Both the position numbers and the translations under genes were made by a program. From contig CM053154.1 of assembly GCA_028571685.1 (NCBI GenBank), forward strand, positions 13,300,001 through 13,364,000: 64,000 bases of DNA, read 5' to 3'. The first letter of the stretch is position 1, and each line of letters starts with the position of its first letter. A model generated the notes under the pieces. It was not told the origin of the DNA, searched no databases, and worked only from the letters and a program-made list of their open reading frames with translations. Positions 1-9,915 of the stretch are shown here, in pieces. This stretch comes from Heterohyrax brucei. Its lineage: Eukaryota > Chordata > Mammalia > Hyracoidea > Procaviidae.

Positions 1-200
1 AGTCAGGAAGCCTATATATACTTTCTATGTTCTGGCTATGAAATCTTTCTGTGCTCTAAGATCATGAAGATATTACCGTCCCTTGCCGGGTCTATACTTA
101 AAAAACTAAACCAGTTGTTGAAGGACTGGAGATTGGTTGTGATAGAGGGATCTTCATCTGGGGGCAAAAACAGATTATGACACCTAAGCTGTGATTCCTT
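1..200. other. unassigned non-coding flank
   Basis: No repeat family, long reading frame or RNA gene is recognisable in this AT-leaning stretch before the first AfroSINE. Confidence 0.4.
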
Positions 201-364
201 GGAAATCCTGGTAGCATAGTAGGTTAAGTGCTACGTCTGCTAATGAAAAGGTTGGTGGTTCAAATATACCAGGCTCTCCTTGGAAAGTCTCTGGGGCAGT
301 TCTGCTCCAACCTATAGGATCTCAATGAGTCTGACTTGACTCAATGGCAGTGGGTTTCTTTTTA
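201..364 (+). repeat. AfroSINE, near full length
   Basis: The copy starts ggaaatcctggtagcatagt (tRNA-like head with the box A region), continues through a degenerate box B (ggttcaaat) and the ccttgg...ctctggggcag middle, and ends in the caatgagtctgacttgactc tail. It is a non-autonomous, pol III-type retroposon. The degenerate box B suggests it is no longer transcribed. Confidence 0.9.
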
Positions 365-400
365 AAGCTATGCTTCCTTAGCTGGAATGTGGACACTGAG

Positions 401-511
401 GGAGAAAAGTTCTGGTGATCTGCTCTTGTAAAGCTGACAGCCTTCTGGGTCAGCTCTACAGTGTCCTATAGGGTCGCTGTGAGTCGGAATTGACTGATGA
501 CACACAGCTGT
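401..511 (+). repeat. AfroSINE 3' fragment, long-form subfamily
   Basis: It lacks the tRNA head. It begins at the gagaaaagttctggtgatctg segment found only in the longer AfroSINE variant and ends with the conserved tail gggtcgctgtgagtcgg. It is 5' truncated. Confidence 0.75.
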
Positions 512-539
512 TCTTCCTTTGCAGGGTCGTTGTGACATT

Positions 540-719
540 AAAACCAGCAGCTGTCTGGTCGATCTGACTCATCGTCACCCCACATGTGTCATAGTAGAAA
601 CTGCGCTCTAAGGGTTTCAGGGGCTGATCGATTGGAATAGATCACCAGGCCTTTTTTCTGAGCTACGTCTGGGTGAACTTGAACCTCCAACTTGAGGCTT
701 CATAACCAAGCACTTACCC
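540..719 (-). repeat. AfroSINE long form, antisense
   Basis: In + orientation the tail (actcatcgtcacccc) comes first, then the long-form middle (agatcaccaggcctt), then the eroded tRNA head (accaagcacttaccc). It lies 28 bp from the sense fragment at 401-511, so the two form a short inverted pair. Confidence 0.8.
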
Positions 720-1471
720 ATATGCATCACTCAGAGACTACATTGTGACTTTCAAGGACATAAAAGGTACATGTAGAGTGCTCAGAATCTGGCTAGGCCG
801 AGCACTAGTGAAAAAGGCTCAATGTAGGTTCTTTTCTTTGTTTTCTAATCACCTAACTGTTTTATGGCCAGCTGGCTTTCTGCTTGGTTAGCATGATTTA
901 TTTAACCAGCTCCCTTTGACAGTGATGGTCATTGAGGTCATTTGGGTTTTTTTTTTTAGCCTTAGAATCCACATGTGCTGAACACAGGTACCGGTGAGTA
1001 CTGCCGCAGGACAGGCTCTCATCACATGCCTCCAGCCCTCCGCAGGACTGGGTCACAGGAAGACTCCCCCCGGTGACCAGTTTGTCCTGATGAGCTTACA
1101 CGCAGCTAGAGGAAGACAAGGAGATGACAGGACTCAGTGAGCGCGGGGCAGTGGTGACCAGGCTGCAGGTGTGGAAGGAGAGCCTTTGCTACCAATAGAG
1201 AAAGATGGCTCGTGGGAGCCTTTCTCCTTCTGAGGAGTAATTGCCTTTGATGGGTTGTTAATAGGATTCTTATGTGGTTATTAAGAAGGACACTCGATGA
1301 GCCCAGCTCTTGAATTGCTTATTGCAGGGGTCTCCCGGTTTATGGTTATTTTTTCATCTGCAAATGAGGAATCTGGCACCTTCCCCGGAGCCTTAGAATC
1401 AGAGGTTTCCACCCTTGAGCCTGGCAGGTGGGCAACGCCCATGGATGCCAATTACCACCTGGAGTGCTTCA
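720..1471. other. no feature recognised
   Basis: No repeat family or exon-like frame was identified. A short frame at 1297-1527 runs into the GA-rich tract and resembles no protein I know. Confidence 0.4.
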
Positions 1472-1576
1472 TGGGAGGATGGAAAGAAGAAGTGATGGAA
1501 GATATAGGAAGGAGAGAGGTGGAGTGATGGAGAGGAGAAGAGAACAAGGAAGGGAGAGGGAGAAGAAGGGGGAGGG
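1472..1576 (+). repeat. GA-rich low-complexity tract
   Basis: The + strand is almost pure purine (ggaaggagagaggtgg..., agggagagggagaagaaggg). Such tracts can form triplex DNA, but nothing here shows that it does. Open frames through it are composition artefacts. Confidence 0.8.
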
Positions 1577-1593
1577 CATCAGACGATCACCTG

Positions 1594-1712
1594 GGAGGTC
1601 AGTACAAATGCCCATTCTCACGCCCACCCAGTTCTGCAGGTTCAATGTCTGTGTTTAGCAAGATCTCCAGATGATTACTCTGCAAGTTCGAGTCTGAGAA
1701 GCACTTTTTTGG
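1594..1712. mobile_element. MER5A-like DNA transposon relic
   Basis: The order of motifs matches the short hAT relic MER5A: caaatgcccattctcacgcc, then a TCTGTGTTTAGCAAG-like core, then ccagatgattac and a terminal gagaagcact. It is non-coding and diverged. The assignment is by remembered consensus. Confidence 0.5.
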
Positions 1713-1755
1713 TAATCACCAGGGTAAACCAAAAAGAAAGAATAAGAAAAAATAG

Positions 1756-1905
1756 GCCCATTGCCCTTGAGTCAGTTCCAACTCAGAGACTCCGTAGGAT
1801 GAAGTGGAACCACCCCATAGGCTTTCCAAGGAGTGGCTGGTGGATTTGAACGGCCCACCTTTTGATTAGCAGCTGAGCCCTTAACTACTATACTACCTGG
1901 GTTCC
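1756..1905 (-). repeat. AfroSINE, antisense
   Basis: Tail (cttgagtcagttccaactca), middle (ggctttccaaggagtggctgg) and head (cttaactactatactacctg) occur in that order on +. It is near full length and well diverged. Confidence 0.9.
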
Positions 1906-2039
1906 TCTCTCCAGGGAAAGAGATGCAAAACAGCCCAACAGGTCAGGAGTTTGGAGTGTGGGGCGTGTCAGAGCCCTAGTTCGACATCAAGGCTAGCTCT
2001 GGAAGGGACAAGCTGGGGCTGGATCTTTCAAGATGTTAC

Positions 2040-2370
2040 CAGCTAACAGGAGGTCAGACTTGTGTCCTTACAAAAGAGAAGGAGGGACCCAGAGACACAG
2101 GGAAGAAAGAGAACCATGTGACAATGGAGGTCGAGGTTAGTGAGGGCTGCAGCTTCAGGCCGAGAACACTGGAGCCTCAGGAGCTGGGAGAAACAGGGGA
2201 GGAAGAGCCTCTCCCTGGCTCCTTTGGGGAGAGTAGGGCCCTGCCAATACCCTGTTTGACTGCCAGCTTCCAGCAGTTGGGATGATAAATTTTGATGGTT
2301 TTAGTCCCCCAGTATATGGTGCTTTGTAACAGCACCTCTAGCCAATGAAGAAGGATGGTTACCACCATGG
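2040..2370 (+). mobile_element. MaLR (MLT1-like) LTR fragment
   Basis: Motifs of an MLT1-type LTR are present: gtgtccttacaaaagagaaggagg, gacccagagacacaggga, and a distal part ending ggtgctttgtaacagcacctc. This is a solo LTR remnant of an endogenous retrovirus-like element with no coding part. The family call is from memory. Confidence 0.5.
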
Positions 2371-3640
2371 GGTGAGCCAGGGGGCAAAGGCTTCACCCAG
2401 CACAGATTCCACTTGCAGCCTTTAGTGGTCTTTTGAAACTGAGGAAAACTTGCCTAGTCCCTCAGAAGCCTCTGAGGTCAGGGTTCAAGAAGTCTGCAGT
2501 CCCCTTCAGGGACAGGAGGTGCTAGTCTGTCTCTTCGGCAGGCTGCACACCTCTTTTCTGTCAGTTGTTCTGGGGCATCTCCTTCTCAGCTGCTGTTGGG
2601 GGTTCCCGGAGGCTCTTCAGCCCAGAGGGAGTCTTCCCTTCCTTTAGACCCTCGGCCCGGAGCCTCAGAGGTGTGCAGGACCATGGTGAGTGGAACTGAC
2701 GGGCTAAGCCCCAAACAGCTTAAAATATGTCCACGATGGTGGTGTCTGCTACCTGAGCTTGGGTGGGGCTCAGAGCCCCCTCTACTGGCAGGGTCGTCTT
2801 CCGCATGCCTCTCTTTCCCTCTCTGGATTCCTCTTTTATAAGATCACCTCTCCAGTCTGACCACCGTGTTAACTGATTACGTCTTAAAGATCAAGCCCCA
2901 GCTTGTCCCCTCAGGGTCCAATGGTCCAGCAAAGCCCAGGCCTCCTTGTGCCTCCTCAAGGCCTGTCCACCCCCATCACAGCAGCATGCATGGAGGCCAG
3001 AAGCCTCATGCCTGGCCTCGCCAGCTGTGTGTGCTGGCCCCTCCTGGCCCACTCCCTCTGCGAGTCCATGCGGAGCCCCCCAAGTCCAGGCATACCTTCC
3101 TGCCCCTTCGACGTTGGACCGGCCGTCCACGAGGCTGTGGGCACCTTGCTGGCTGGCATCTCTACTTCCCTGAATAATGAGTACACAGCCAGTGGAGGAA
3201 AGTTCTTCCTTCTCCACAAAGCCCAAGGCAGCCTACTTTTGCCTTCTAGAATTGTCTTTCTCATCACAGGGCCTACTCCTGCTTTTCACCAAAATGTCAC
3301 AGGGTTCCCATCTCCTCAGGCTGATGGGGAGGAGAGGGAACTAAATTTATCTGGCATTTGTTTTACATGACTAGCCTGGTGGGAGCCAAATTTTTATCAG
3401 ACCAGCTTTATCAAAATGAGATGGTGGCTGAAATACTATTTGTCTCTTCCTCCCACCAAGGGTCCCCCCTCTGAGACTGAGGGAATCAGAATTGCTGCAG
3501 GATTGGGGCCAGCCCAGGGTTGTTTTTATAGGTGCCCCAAGTGATTCTCATAGGCAGTCAGGGTTGAGGATTGTTGTTTCAGGGCAGTTGTCATTAGGAT
3601 CGTAAGTCTTATAGACGCTGGCTGAAGGGGACCAGTGGTC
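2371..3640. other. GC-rich single-copy DNA, no gene recognised
   Basis: Several overlapping frames of 75-155 codons stay open on both strands between 2866 and 3370. The simultaneous openness reflects high GC and few stop codons. None resembles a known protein and no convincing splice-site or promoter set was seen. A CTCF-like motif lies at 2773-2790. Confidence 0.45.
2773..2790 (-). promoter_or_regulatory. CTCF-like motif
   Basis: Read on the minus strand the site is tgCCAGTAGAGGGGGCTC, a close match to the CTCF core CCASYAGRKGGCR. Occupancy cannot be judged from sequence. Confidence 0.35.
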
Positions 3641-3647
3641 AGCTACC

Positions 3648-3701
3648 GGGACATAGCATAATTCTCTCTTGTGATATCACTGGGACATAGCATAATTCTC
3701 T
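3648..3701. repeat. 34-bp-period direct duplication
   Basis: The 20-mer gggacatagcataattctct occurs at 3648-3667 and again, identical, at 3682-3701. This is a small recent local duplication in otherwise unassigned DNA. Confidence 0.9.
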
Positions 3702-4215
3702 TTTCCTCAGCTCATCTCCACTTGGAACCCATCCTAGACCCTAACCTCAAAGTCACAGGATAGCTGCAGCAGCTCCAGGCTTCCCATTCCCTCAGCTTTA
3801 AGCCCTCTGGAAAGAGGAGGAGGTTCTCTTCCAGAAAGTCCAGATGGTATCCCATCACCTCTGCTTGGTGCCAGCTCCCTCTCTTGGGTCAGCTTGTCTC
3901 TGCAGGTTTTCATTGCAGCAGAAGCTCCCTCTAGTGGGTGGGTGGTACAGGTTCAGTGGGAGGCGGTGCTTTGTGATAGGGGATGTACCAGGGGAACACA
4001 GAAGGGAGTTTCTAAGCTGCACGCAGGTGGAAGGGCTCAGTGGCAGCTTAGGGGGAGCCTCGAGGAGTGTTCCAGGCAGAGAGGGTCTAGAGTGGACAGA
4101 GACTGGAGGTGGAAGCTGGGTGGATGGCGGTCATCACTGATGGCTGAGACAGTGATCCTTGTGCATAGTTTCAAAAGTGTAACAGTTAAATCACTTGTCA
4201 AGTTAAACTGTGTCC
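3702..4215. other. no repeat or gene recognised; CTCF-like sites
   Basis: This is single-copy-looking DNA. A long + frame (3894-4535) runs into the AfroSINE at 4216 and has no recognisable protein features, so it is not called. Two similar CTCF-like motifs lie here, the stronger listed separately at 3924-3940. Confidence 0.4.
3924..3940 (-). promoter_or_regulatory. CTCF-like motif
   Basis: The minus strand reads caCCCACTAGAGGGAGC, close to the CTCF core. A weaker related site (CCAAGAGAGGGAGC on minus) lies about 50 bp upstream, at 3871-3885. Confidence 0.35.
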
Positions 4216-4392
4216 TGAAACCGGTTGCTGTTGAGTGCAACTCATGGCAACTCCATGGTGTCGGAGTAGAATTGTGCTCCATTAAATTTTCAGTGACCGA
4301 TTTTCCAGAAGTAGATCACCGGGGCTTGCTTGAGCCTCTAACCTTTTGGTTGGCACCAAGCATGTTAACTGTTGGTGACACCCAGAGGGTTC
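4216..4392 (-). repeat. AfroSINE long form, antisense
   Basis: Tail gttgagtgcaactcatggca, long-form middle (cagaagtagatcaccggggc) and head (taaccttttggttggcacc) are in order. It is older and more diverged than the short-form copies. Confidence 0.85.
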
Positions 4393-4671
4393 ACATAGTG
4401 TCCTTACAAGGCTTATTGTGCAAAAACTGTAAAACTTTGATGACCATCCTGTGCCCAGTATTCACTGTTTTGTCTTGTAACAGTATCTTCTGGTTTCTGC
4501 TCCCATGGGGCAGTGTTTATGCTGCTCTTTCATGATTTTTCCATTTTAGACAATGTGTGATGACTTCCTATTCTGGAAGATTGGTATTTAACTCTTACAT
4601 AGCCCTTTCCTTGATAGGCAGTGTAATGCCTACCCTCCCATACCATGTCTGCACCCTAATCTCCCAACACC

Positions 4672-4789
4672 CCCCCAAACCAAACCCACTACTCCCAAGT
4701 TGATCCTGACTCATAGCTACTCCATAGGACAGAGCAGAACTGCCCCGTAGACACATCAAGTTGATTTTGACTCATAGGAACCCTATACC
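4672..4789 (-). repeat. two truncated AfroSINE tails, antisense
   Basis: 4672-4750 carries caaacccactactcccaag through cagaactgccccgtag. A second tail piece, aagttgattttgactcatag, follows at 4758-4789. Both are 5' truncated and lie side by side, as either two insertions or one duplicated tail. Confidence 0.75.
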
Positions 4790-5321
4790 TGTGAACACAT
4801 TACTTTACATGGCAAAAGGGATTTGCAGATATGATTCAGTTTTAAGGATTTTGAGATGGGAGATTAGTCTGGATTATCCAGGTGGGCCCAGTGTAATCAG
4901 AGTCCTTAAAAGTGAAAGAGGGAGACAGAAGAGTGAGTCAGAGAGACATAACCTAGGAAGAGGAGAGGAGTGAGATCTGAAGTGTGAGGAGGACTCCACC
5001 CGCTGCTGTTGTTTGAAGCTAGAGGAAGGGGACCATGAGTCAAGGAATGTGGGTGTCCTCTAGAAGCTGGAAACAGCCCTCTGCTGACAGTCAGCAAGGA
5101 AGTGGGGCCTTCGGTTCTACTAATACAAGGAACTGAGAGCTCTGCCATCCACCTAAATGGGCAAAGATTCTCCCCCAAAGCCTGCAGAAAGGAACACAGG
5201 ACTTCTGATACCTGATATTAGCCTAGTGAGACTTGCAGAACTTTAAGATAGTAAATTTGTGTTGTTTTAAGCCATTAAGTTTGTGGTAAGTTGTTATAGC
5301 AGCAATAGAAAACTAATATAC
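4790..5321 (+). mobile_element. MaLR (MLT1-like) solo LTR
   Basis: Family landmarks run in order: catggcaaaagggatttgcag, ctggattatccaggtgggcc, agtccttaaaagtgaaagag, ctctagaagctggaaac, gttgttttaagccattaag, and the end tagcagcaatagaaaactaa. The internal region is absent, so this is a solo LTR of an ancient non-infectious element. Confidence 0.65.
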
Positions 5322-5775
5322 TGTCCCTTGCTAGTTTTCCTAGTCTGTCTTCTGAGTTTAGATCATGTTAAGTGTTTCTATTAAATAAGGTGAAATGTGG
5401 TTCCCAACTCGTTCATGCACTGCAGTGATGCATCTTATATTGTGGTTTTCATTTGGTGGAGCATCTTTTCTCGGCATCTTCTGAGAAAGGATCCATGACA
5501 GAGAAAAATTTTGATTCTCACAAGTTTGAAAATGTCTATTTCTAAAGTTAAAGTTTAGCTTTTTTGTCTTTTGGTTTGCTTAATTTTCTGTATATTGTTA
5601 GGTGCCATGGAATCAGTTCTGACTTGTAATGATGCCATACACAACACAGTGAAACACTGCCTGGTCCTGTGTCATCCTCACAATCAGTGTTATGTTTTAA
5701 ACCCATGTTGCTGTCATGGCATCAATCCATCTCGTCGAGGGTCTTCCTCTTTTTCACTGACCCTCCACCTTACCA

Positions 5776-5931
5776 GGAAACCCTGTTGGTGTAGTGGTTA
5801 AGCCCTACACCTGCTAACCAAAAGGTCAACAGTTCACATCCACCAGGCACTCCTTGGAAACTCTATGGGGCAGCTCTCCTCTGTCCTGTAGGGTCACTAT
5901 GAGTTGGGATTGACTTGACAGGTTTGGTATT
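5776..5931 (+). repeat. AfroSINE inside RTE
   Basis: Full-length copy with ggaaaccctgttggtgtagt head, gttaagccctacacctgc and the gagttgggattgacttgac tail. The flanks ctccaccttac and cttctacctta are an imperfect target duplication of the RTE sequence. Confidence 0.92.
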
Positions 5932-5952
5932 TGCTTCTACCTTATGAAGCAT

Positions 5953-6118
5953 GGAAATCCTGGTGGCGTAGTGGGTTAGGTGCTGTAGCTGCTAACCAGA
6001 AGGTCAGCAGTTCAAATATGCCAGGTGCTCCTTGGGAACTCTATAGGGCAGTTCTACTCTGTCTTATAGGGTCACTATGAGTCAGAATTGACTCAGCGGC
6101 AGTGGATTTGTTTTGGGT
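5953..6118 (+). repeat. AfroSINE inside RTE, second copy
   Basis: Head ggaaatcctggtggcgtagt, box B-like gttcaaatatg and tail gagtcagaattgactcagc are all present. Only about 20 bp separate it from the previous copy, in the same orientation. Confidence 0.92.
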
Positions 6119-6250
6119 TGGTTACCACGCATGATGTCCTTCTCCAGAGACTGGTCGCTCCTGGTAACATGTGCAAAGTACAGTAGACAAAATCCCACTG
6201 TCTTTACTTCTACGGGCACTCTGGCTGTATTTCTTCCAAGACAGACTTCT

Positions 6251-6769
6251 TAAAAAAGAAGTTTTGTGTATACTGAAATACTAAGCCCTAAAAATTTAGT
6301 CAAACTCAGGTACTTAGTTACAGTCCACTCCAATCGGGAAGGGAATTTAGGATGTTCAGCAGCTCCAGAATGCCCAGGAGGGAGGTGGGTAGGCTTGGGA
6401 GTGGAACAGCCAAAGACTGCCCAGACCACAGACCTGGATGTGAGAGATGCCGGTATCTCCAGTCTTCCCTGTCCCTGAAGTGAGATGATTCCACTTCTAC
6501 TTTTCCAGAAAATGGTTTTCCATTTCACATTCCTCCTGACATTGTGAAATAAAATCTCATGTGGATACAGCTGATCAGTGGAGTTCAAGTTACATGTTCA
6601 CAGTGTAGTTGCAAGGGACACTGGTAAAGAAAGCTTCAGTTTCATCCGGATTGCTTGATCTTTAGGGCTGCTGGAAGTAGTCATCCTGGAATCTCCCTTT
6701 AGCATCTTTTTAGACATCTCTTTTGTCTGACTGCTATGTTGGACCTCTCCTATTCTTCAGGGTATTACC
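6251..6769. other. no feature recognised
   Basis: Neither a repeat family nor a coding region was identified. Short frames here do not resemble known proteins. Confidence 0.35.
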
Positions 6770-6980
6770 AGGGCTATGCTCCTTTCTGGAGACTCTAGGG
6801 GAGAATTATTTCCTTGTTCATTTTGTTGGAACGTCTTTTCTTATCATTTTCTGAGAAAGAATCTGTGAGGAAGAAAAATTTTGATTTTTCCAAGTCTGAA
6901 AATATCTGTTCATACAGTTAAAGTTTAATTAGGTACAGGGTTCCAGATTTGAAATACTTTTCTTTCAGATATTTGAATGA

Positions 6981-8032
6981 ACCCATTCGTGCTAAAAACT
7001 CTCAGCAAAATAGGAATAGATGGCAAATTCCTTGATGCACCAAAGGGCCATTTATACAAAGCCAACTGCCTACATCATCCCAAATGGAGAGAAACTGAAA
7101 CAATTCCCCTTGAGAACAGGAACTAGACAAGGATGCCCACTCTCACCTCTCCTATTCAACATTGTACTAGAAGTTCTAGCCAGAGCAATTAGATAAGTCC
7201 AAGAAATAAAGGGCATCTGCATCAGCAAAGAAGAAGTAAAAATCCCCTTATTTGCAGGTGATGTAATTGTATATACAGAGAATCCTAAAGAATCCATAAG
7301 CAAACTACTCAAACTGATAGACGAGTTCAGCAAAGTCTCAGGATACAAGAGAAACATAAGTAAATCAGTAGGATTCCTTTATACCAATAGTGGGATTATT
7401 AAAGAAGAAATCACCAAATCAATACCATTTGCTATAGCCCCCGAGAAGATAAAATGCCTAGGAATAAATCTAACTAGAGAAATAATAGACTTGTACAAAG
7501 AGAAGTGCGAGACCTTACTACAAGAAACTAAGAGAGACTTACTTAAATGGAGAAACCTACCCTGCTCGTGGATAGGAAGAGTTAACATTGTGGAAATGTC
7601 TATTTTACCCAAAGCAATCTACTTATATAATGGAATCCGAATACAAATTTCGGTGTCATTTTTTAATGAGATGGAGAAACAAATCACCAACTTTGTTTGG
7701 AAAAGGAAGAAGCCCCAGTTAAGTAAAGCACTGCTGAAGAAGAAGAACAGACTGGGAGGCCTCTCACTACCTGACTTTAGAACCTATAATTACACTGTCA
7801 CAGTTGTCAAAACAGCCTAGTACTGGTAAAAAAAGAGACACATAGATGAATGGAAACAGAGTTGAGACCCCAGAGATGCCACCATCCTCCTAGGAACAGT
7901 TGATACTCGAAAAAGGCCCTGAGACTTTAAATTGGAGTAAAACCAATCTCTTTAACAAATGGTGCCGTCAAAATTGGATATCCTTCTGCAAAAAATTGAA
8001 GCCAGCCAAGCCAAGTGCCAAAGACCGTTATC
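6981..8032 (+). pseudogene. L1 ORF2 reverse transcriptase fragment, tail-less, with target duplication
   Basis: The + strand encodes part of L1 ORF2p: [11 protein letters not shown], then [15 protein letters not shown] sequence, the catalytic region, then GINLTRE, PCSWIGRVNIVEMSILPKA and LGGLSLPDFRTY. The usual FADD active site reads FAGD at 7251-7262, so a catalytic Asp is lost. In-frame stops include a TAG where AWYW is normal (near 7818). The longest open piece is 7491-7820. The fragment has neither an L1 5' nor 3' end and no poly(A), yet is flanked by 16-bp direct repeats tcagatatttgaatga (6965-6980 and 8033-8048). About 30 nt before the right repeat do not look like L1. Confidence 0.85.
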
Positions 8033-8165
8033 TCAGATATTTGAATGAGTTTTTTCATTATCTTTTAGCTTCTAGTAGGGAGAAACTCCATACGAATGCC
8101 ATTATAATTTTTGATCCTTTGTTTTCCTGTGTCTCTGTGGAACTTGTAGAATTGTCTGTTTGTCT

Positions 8166-8287
8166 GAAATTTAACGATGGTATACCTTCATGTGGGTCTG
8201 TTTCATCCACTGTGCTGGCAGTTGGTGAAATTTAATGATTGTGTACCTTCATGTGGGTCTGTTGCATCCATTGTGCTGGTAGTTGGT
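8166..8287. repeat. 61-bp tandem duplication
   Basis: Two units, 8166-8226 and 8227-8287, differ at about 8 positions (for example taacgatggtata against taatgattgtgta). It sits inside the old L1-like sequence. Confidence 0.9.
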
Positions 8288-8849
8288 GAGACTTTCCCAC
8301 CTGAAACTCACAACTTGCTTCTTGATTTGGTTCTTTGATGTTTTCTTTTCCTCTATTTTCTCTGTTCTCTTCCTGGGATGCCTATTATTTTGATGTTGGA
8401 CCTCTTGAAGTTATCCTCTAACTGTCTCTCCTACTTTTATTCCCTTTGCTATACTTTGGGGAATATTTCTTCATCTTTAACTTCTAAGCCTCATAGTAAT
8501 TTTTAAAATTTCCGCTATCATTAGATTCTTTTTAGTTAACTAAATATATATATGGTTTTTCACAGTGCCTTATTCCTACTTCAGGGATTTCATATTTTTG
8601 CTGATCTCTTTTAGACTCTAAGCTCTGAGAAATTCATAGCCCTCTCCAGAAGCTTTCTTGTTTCCGTGTCTTTTCAGTTTCCTCCGAGTTGCTTTTATAT
8701 GCTTAATTGTTTTGGTTTCTCTCTCATGTCAGCTTTTCTCACATATCTGATGATCCTTGCTGTCTAGTTGTATTTAAGATACTGTTTGAATGTTCTCATG
8801 GCACAGGTGGGATTTTCACCTTCAGGCTTTACCTGAAAGGTAATAATTT

Positions 8850-9535
8850 CCAGCTTTTGCTGCATATTATGATCAACTAGGAAGCTTTAAATAAATACCG
8901 TGCTTTCCTGTTTCCCAGTATTACGGTTCGGATTGTATCCTCCAAAAATGTGTATCAATTTGGCTAGGTCATGATTCCCAGTATTGTGTGGTTGTCCAGC
9001 ATTTTGTCACCTGGTGTGATTTCCCTATGTTTTGTAAATCCCATCTCTATGATGCTGATGAAATGGGATTAGTGGCAGTTATGTTAATGAGGCAGGACAC
9101 AATCTATAAGATTGGATTGTGTCTTCAGCCAATCTCCTTTTGGGAATAAAAGGAAAATGAGCAGAGAAATACGCAGTGTCTTCCTACTATCAAGAAAGCA
9201 GCACCGGGAGCTCAGCATTTCCTCTGAACCTGAGGTTCCTATGCAGGGCAACAGTCAGACCAAGGGAAGAGTGATGACAAGGACCTTTCTGCAGAACAGA
9301 CAGAGAAGGCCTTCCCCTGGAGTTGGTGCCCTGAATTTGGACTTCTAGACTGTGAAGAGATTAAATTTTGGTTTGTTAGAACCATTCACTTGTGGTATTT
9401 CTATTAAATTAGCAGCACTAGATAACTAAGACACCCACTAATTAAATCAGAATCTCTGGAGTGTGAAACCTAGGGATTTGTTGTTTTTTAAGCTTCCTAG
9501 GTAATTTGAATTGCAGCCAGCATTGAGAGGGTGGT
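8850..9535 (+). mobile_element. MER5-like relic split by an LTR
   Basis: 8850-8918 (gctgcatattatgatcaact, ggaagctttaaataaatacc) and 9434-9535 (taattaaatcagaatctctg, taagcttcctaggtaattt) read as the two halves of one MER5-type hAT relic. The LTR at 8919-9433 interrupts it, so the DNA transposon is older. Confidence 0.55.
8919..9433 (+). mobile_element. MaLR-like solo LTR, Afrotherian-type family
   Basis: Landmarks shared with 36420-36974 and, inverted, with 17913-18364 and 19876-20385: attgtatcc near the start, tttggctaggtcatgattcc, ttcccctggagttggtgccc, and the end ctaagaca. It is flanked by a near 5-bp target duplication (cccag at 8914-8918, cccac at 9434-9438). The short frame at 9112-9348 lies within the LTR and is not a gene. 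Confidence 0.7.
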
Positions 9536-9745
9536 TTAGTTCAGCTGTCTTGAGAAACCATAACAGTTGAAACATAAGTAGATTCTGTAAACTTGTAATC
9601 ATATGTACTAAACATAGTACATTACTTTTCCCTTCTAAAGGAGAAACAGTGGGAAATAATATAGAACACAGGAAATTGTGTTTTCTTTAAGTATTCTCTG
9701 AAAGAAAAGCAGAGAAAACATTTTTACACATGTACCATTTGTCCT

Positions 9746-9915
9746 GGAGCCCTGGTGGTACAGTGGTTAAGCGTTTAGGCTACTAACCGAAAGGTTGACA
9801 GCTGGAATCCACCAGCTGCTCCTTGGAAATTCCACAGGGACTGTCCTGTTCTATCCTGTAGGGTGTCTATGAGTTAGAACCTACTCATCAGCAACAGCTT
9901 TGGATTTTGGTTGGG
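9746..9915 (+). repeat. AfroSINE
   Basis: Starts ggagccctggtggtacagtg, has cgaaaggttgacagctgg in place of box B, and ends with gagttagaacctactcatc. It is diverged and full length. Confidence 0.88.

Larger units (their letters stand above)
5594..6250 (-). mobile_element. RTE-class LINE 3' fragment, split by two AfroSINEs
   Basis: 5594-5775 (ttgttaggtgccatggaatc ... ttcactgaccctccacctta) and 6121-6250 (cacgcatgatgtccttctcc ... gtatttcttccaag) are consecutive parts of one RTE 3' end. They encode, on minus, the remnant of the protein C-terminus. The LINE was present before the two SINEs that interrupt it. Confidence 0.75.
6770..8849 (-). mobile_element. old L1-like (or HAL1-like) antisense sequence hosting a younger insertion
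   Basis: Outside the insertion at 6981-8032, the text (cattttctgagaaagaatctg; atgccattataatttttgat; gttggacctcttgaag) matches what I remember of the antisense 5' portion of ancient mammalian L1s. A related segment appears at 5461-5558. It is heavily diverged with no open frame, and the assignment is by recall only. Confidence 0.45.

Noticed and set aside
2866-3370. Overlapping frames up to 155 codons on both strands as possible exons
   Set aside because: They are open in several phases at once in GC-rich DNA, have no recognisable domain and no convincing splice or promoter context. This is the signature of stop-poor composition.
3894-4535. 213-codon + frame as a gene
   Set aside because: It runs through an antisense long-form AfroSINE (4216-4392) and has no protein features.
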